NCBI GenBank assembly: GCA_002694945.1
Contig: NZNP01000075.1
Coordinates: forward strand, 7,823 to 22,599
Direction of reading: 5' to 3'
DNA length: 14,777 nt
Source: Gammaproteobacteria bacterium
GTDB taxonomy: Bacteria; Pseudomonadota; Gammaproteobacteria; Pseudomonadales; Azotimanducaceae
Shown: piece after piece, positions 12,910-14,777 of the stretch
Layout: every line of letters starts with the position of its first letter
How positions within the stretch are numbered: position 1 is the first letter of the stretch
Program-made: the position numbers and the translations under genes
Notes under the pieces: model-generated
What the model was told of the DNA's origin: nothing
Databases searched by the model: none
Seen by the model: the letters and a program-made list of their open reading frames with translations, nothing else

Positions 12910-14310
12910 ATGAATAAAAAAACAAATAATTATTTATATCAAATCATAGTTGTTTTTTTGTTAACAACAACACTTTTTAGTCATTCGCGAGTAGCCTTTT
13001 CTAGGCCAGGGTCCTTTGTGCGAACCCCTTCTGCATTGATGTCCTACAATGCGAATCAATACTCTATTGGATACTCTAATGACTTAATTCACACAAAAAA
13101 CCTAACAGCAACAAATTCTTTATTTTTTCATGCATATTTAAAAAACGGAATGGCCTGTGGAATGGCCTATTCAAAACATGCAGCAACGTCTATAGCAGAC
13201 ACAAGTCCAGCCTCAGAGATGTCCTTTCATTTTACCAAACAAGTATATCAAAATAATAATTTTATTATTAACGTAGGGGTTCAAGATATTTTGTTTGAAA
13301 ATAAATATGAAAATCAAATTTCGGTATTTATGACGCTAATAAACAAAAACATTCAAATTGCAGAAGGTTATAAACTGCAAACAGCCGTAGGGTTTGGGTC
13401 GGGACGAATAAACAATGATTCTTATTATTATCAACAAGGCATTGAAAACAAAGCAAATATTTTTTTAGGCCTTGCCATAAACACCCCTTTTTTGTTGAAT
13501 AATGGAGGGGTAAAGTTTTTAATAGATTATGATGGAAAAGGCCTTAACGTTGGTTCCGCAGTTCCGGTCACCAAGCAAATAACTTTTTTGGGAGCAATCA
13601 CTCACGCAGAAAACTTTTCTAAATTTAATAAATACTTAAATGATGGTACCGAGCAAATTTATTCTGACTCTCCATCAATTTCTGTAGGGCTGGACTTTAA
13701 AATACCTCAAAAAAATAAACGACTTAAGCGCAACAAGGTATTGCCTCAGTTTGATATTAAAAATATAGAGACAGACAATGAATGTTTGCTAACAATAAAA
13801 GAGCAGTCTAAGGCTCCGCTATCAGTAAACGCAGATTGTTACGATGTGGCATTAAATGCCCTTGTTGAAAATTTAAATAGCTCGTTTCAAAGCCTAAGCG
13901 ACTCTTTAATTTTAATGCAACAAGACCTAGATGCGGGTCAAAAAGAAAATTTATCTTTAGAATTTCAAACAAAAATATTGCAAGATTCAATAAATGTGCA
14001 ATATCTTAATCAACGTATTTCACAGTCAGAGATGAACATAGGCATGAAATATTTATCTAAATCGTTAAAATATTTTTATTCAGAAGAATATGATTTAGCG
14101 TTAGTGGAGGTTGAAAATGCTCAAAAATATTTACCCAATTTAGCGTATGCTTATGCAAGAAAGGGGTCTATTTATTATAAAATTGGAGATTTAGATAGAG
14201 CGCTTGTAAATTGGAACATAGCTTTGCAGTTAGATCCCGAATATTCGGAAGTAAGAAACATGATTTATGCCGTTAAGAAAGAACGAGACATAGAAGTTCT
14301 TTCAAACTAA
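12910..14310 (+). CDS. Probable outer-membrane barrel protein with C-terminal TPR domain
   Basis: A 466-aa exported protein. The signal peptide covers residues 1-31 with a likely cut near VAFS/RPG. Residues 32-265 are rich in alternating hydrophobic/aromatic strands with glycines and short polar turns (for example IGYSNDLIHTKNL, GVKFLIDYDGKGLNVGSAV, FLGAITHAENF), the pattern of a small outer-membrane beta-barrel. A basic segment KNKRLKRNK (268-276) follows, then a linker with two cysteines (292, 310) and a helical, coiled-coil-like stretch (311-375). Two TPR repeats (about 377-443) close the protein; ALVNWNIALQLDPEY is typical. If the barrel is in the outer membrane, the TPRs would sit in the periplasm as a protein docking surface. 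motA begins 12 nt downstream. I cannot name a family. Confidence 0.7.
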   Translation: MNKKTNNYLYQIIVVFLLTTTLFSHSRVAFSRPGSFVRTPSALMSYNANQYSIGYSNDLIHTKNLTATNSLFFHAYLKNGMACGMAYSKHAATSIADTSPASEMSFHFTKQVYQNNNFIINVGVQDILFENKYENQISVFMTLINKNIQIAEGYKLQTAVGFGSGRINNDSYYYQQGIENKANIFLGLAINTPFLLNNGGVKFLIDYDGKGLNVGSAVPVTKQITFLGAITHAENFSKFNKYLNDGTEQIYSDSPSISVGLDFKIPQKNKRLKRNKVLPQFDIKNIETDNECLLTIKEQSKAPLSVNADCYDVALNALVENLNSSFQSLSDSLILMQQDLDAGQKENLSLEFQTKILQDSINVQYLNQRISQSEMNIGMKYLSKSLKYFYSEEYDLALVEVENAQKYLPNLAYAYARKGSIYYKIGDLDRALVNWNIALQLDPEYSEVRNMIYAVKKERDIEVLSN

Positions 14311-14316
14311 AAGGAG
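14311..14316 (+). promoter_or_regulatory. Strong ribosome-binding site of motA
   Basis: A perfect AAGGAG directly follows the stop codon of the barrel-TPR gene and stands 6 nt before the motA ATG. It fixes the motA start and supports co-transcription of the two genes. Confidence 0.8.
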
Positions 14317-14322
14317 ACATTT

Positions 14323-14777
14323 ATGGATATAGCCACAATTATTGGCTTAGTTATGGGAGTTGTTTTAATCATTTTGGCAATGTTGATGCAAACCTCTTTT
14401 GACACAGCTCAATTGGGACCTTTCTGGGAGCCATCAAGCATGATGATTGTTTTGGGGGGAACTCTTGCAGCAACAGCAGTAGGCTTTAGATTAAAAGAAA
14501 TTCTAAGAGTTTTTACATTAATTAAATTTGTTGTAACAAAGCCAAAATATATATTACCAGACCTGGTAAAGGAGCTAATTGATTCTGCTGAGGCAAACAA
14601 AAAAGGTCCAGCGGAGCTAGAAAGACATATAAGTTCAATTAAAACTCCGTTTATTCAAGATGGGCTTGTTTTTATTAACAACGGAATTAAGTATGATGAT
14701 TTAAAAGAAATTTTACACCAAAGAGAAAGATTTCGTTATAATAGAGAGTCGCATGAGTCTGACTTAATGAAAACCCT
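14323..14777 (+). CDS. motA: Flagellar motor stator protein MotA (N-terminal 151 residues; gene runs off the window)
   Basis: The start MDIATIIGLVMGVVLIILAM is the first transmembrane helix of the PomA/MotA type. It is followed by WEPSSMMIVLGGTLAATAVG (about 35-54), the highly typical second helix block. Next come FRLKEILRVF and the start of the large cytoplasmic loop. That loop contains a charged segment (residues about 130-148: HQRERFRYNRESHESDLMK) where MotA's rotor-contacting Arg and Glu residues reside. MotA with MotB forms the proton- or sodium-driven stator. The rest, including helices 3 and 4, is beyond the window, where motB is expected. The pattern fits MotA better than ExbB/TolQ, which lack the LGGTLAAT block. 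It could serve flagella or another motor; no flagellar gene is visible here. Confidence 0.92.
   Translation, partial: MDIATIIGLVMGVVLIILAMLMQTSFDTAQLGPFWEPSSMMIVLGGTLAATAVGFRLKEILRVFTLIKFVVTKPKYILPDLVKELIDSAEANKKGPAELERHISSIKTPFIQDGLVFINNGIKYDDLKEILHQRERFRYNRESHESDLMKT

Noticed and set aside
14323..14777. ExbB/TolQ instead of MotA
   Set aside because: The LGGTLAAT helix and long charged cytoplasmic loop after two helices are MotA features.
1..14777. Mobile elements, CRISPR arrays, phage or defence islands
   Set aside because: No transposase, integrase, spaced repeats, terminal inverted repeats or defence motifs were seen; nearly all sequence is accounted for by compact operons.

Overview
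This is a low-GC, gene-dense stretch of a bacterial chromosome. The gaps between genes are short and no gene-free stretch reaches 300 bases. The organism looks Gram-negative: YidC carries an N-terminal signal-anchor segment, there is a classical lipobox lipoprotein, a likely outer-membrane barrel, and a sensor kinase with a true periplasmic loop. It makes its own NAD and pantothenate and has a MotA stator gene. The style suggests a free-living, probably aquatic, AT-rich lineage, for example an FCB-superphylum/Marinimicrobia-like or deltaproteobacteria-like group. I cannot fix the phylum without a tree. No mobile element, CRISPR array, tRNA or rRNA is visible.

Left part (1-5511), all on the minus strand. 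In transcription order it runs dnaA, an OmpR-type response regulator, its HAMP histidine kinase, and a short ssb without an acidic tail. These four are close enough to be one operon. A small secreted basic protein of unknown function follows, then a hairpin terminator, queF (queuosine precursor reductase), and the compact cluster rpmH-rnpA-yidD-yidC, with yidC cut by the window edge. The usual dnaA/rpmH neighbourhood is present but interrupted by these extra genes.

Middle (5512-9919). A 97-bp AT-rich gap upstream of dnaA is the divergence point. It holds a candidate dnaA promoter overlapped by two near-consensus DnaA boxes and is a possible origin or autoregulatory site. Rightward from it runs a 48-aa membrane peptide gene, a membrane-anchored glycerophosphodiester phosphodiesterase, and nadA-nadC-nadB, the complete aspartate-to-nicotinate-mononucleotide route, with 4-nt stop/start overlaps inside the nad genes.

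Right part (9901-14777). panD-panB-panC, three pantothenate steps, form a tight minus-strand operon whose end overlaps the end of nadB by 19 bp. Divergent from it, on the plus strand, are a lipoprotein with an FxLYD-like domain, a probable outer-membrane barrel protein with a C-terminal TPR module, and motA (cut by the window end). The last two are separated by only 12 nt, which carry a strong Shine-Dalgarno sequence.

Most of the window is housekeeping. The parts worth a second look are the two-component system between dnaA and ssb, the tail-less SSB, the altered DnaA P-loop, the barrel-TPR/lipoprotein/MotA neighbourhood, and two unrecognised small proteins.
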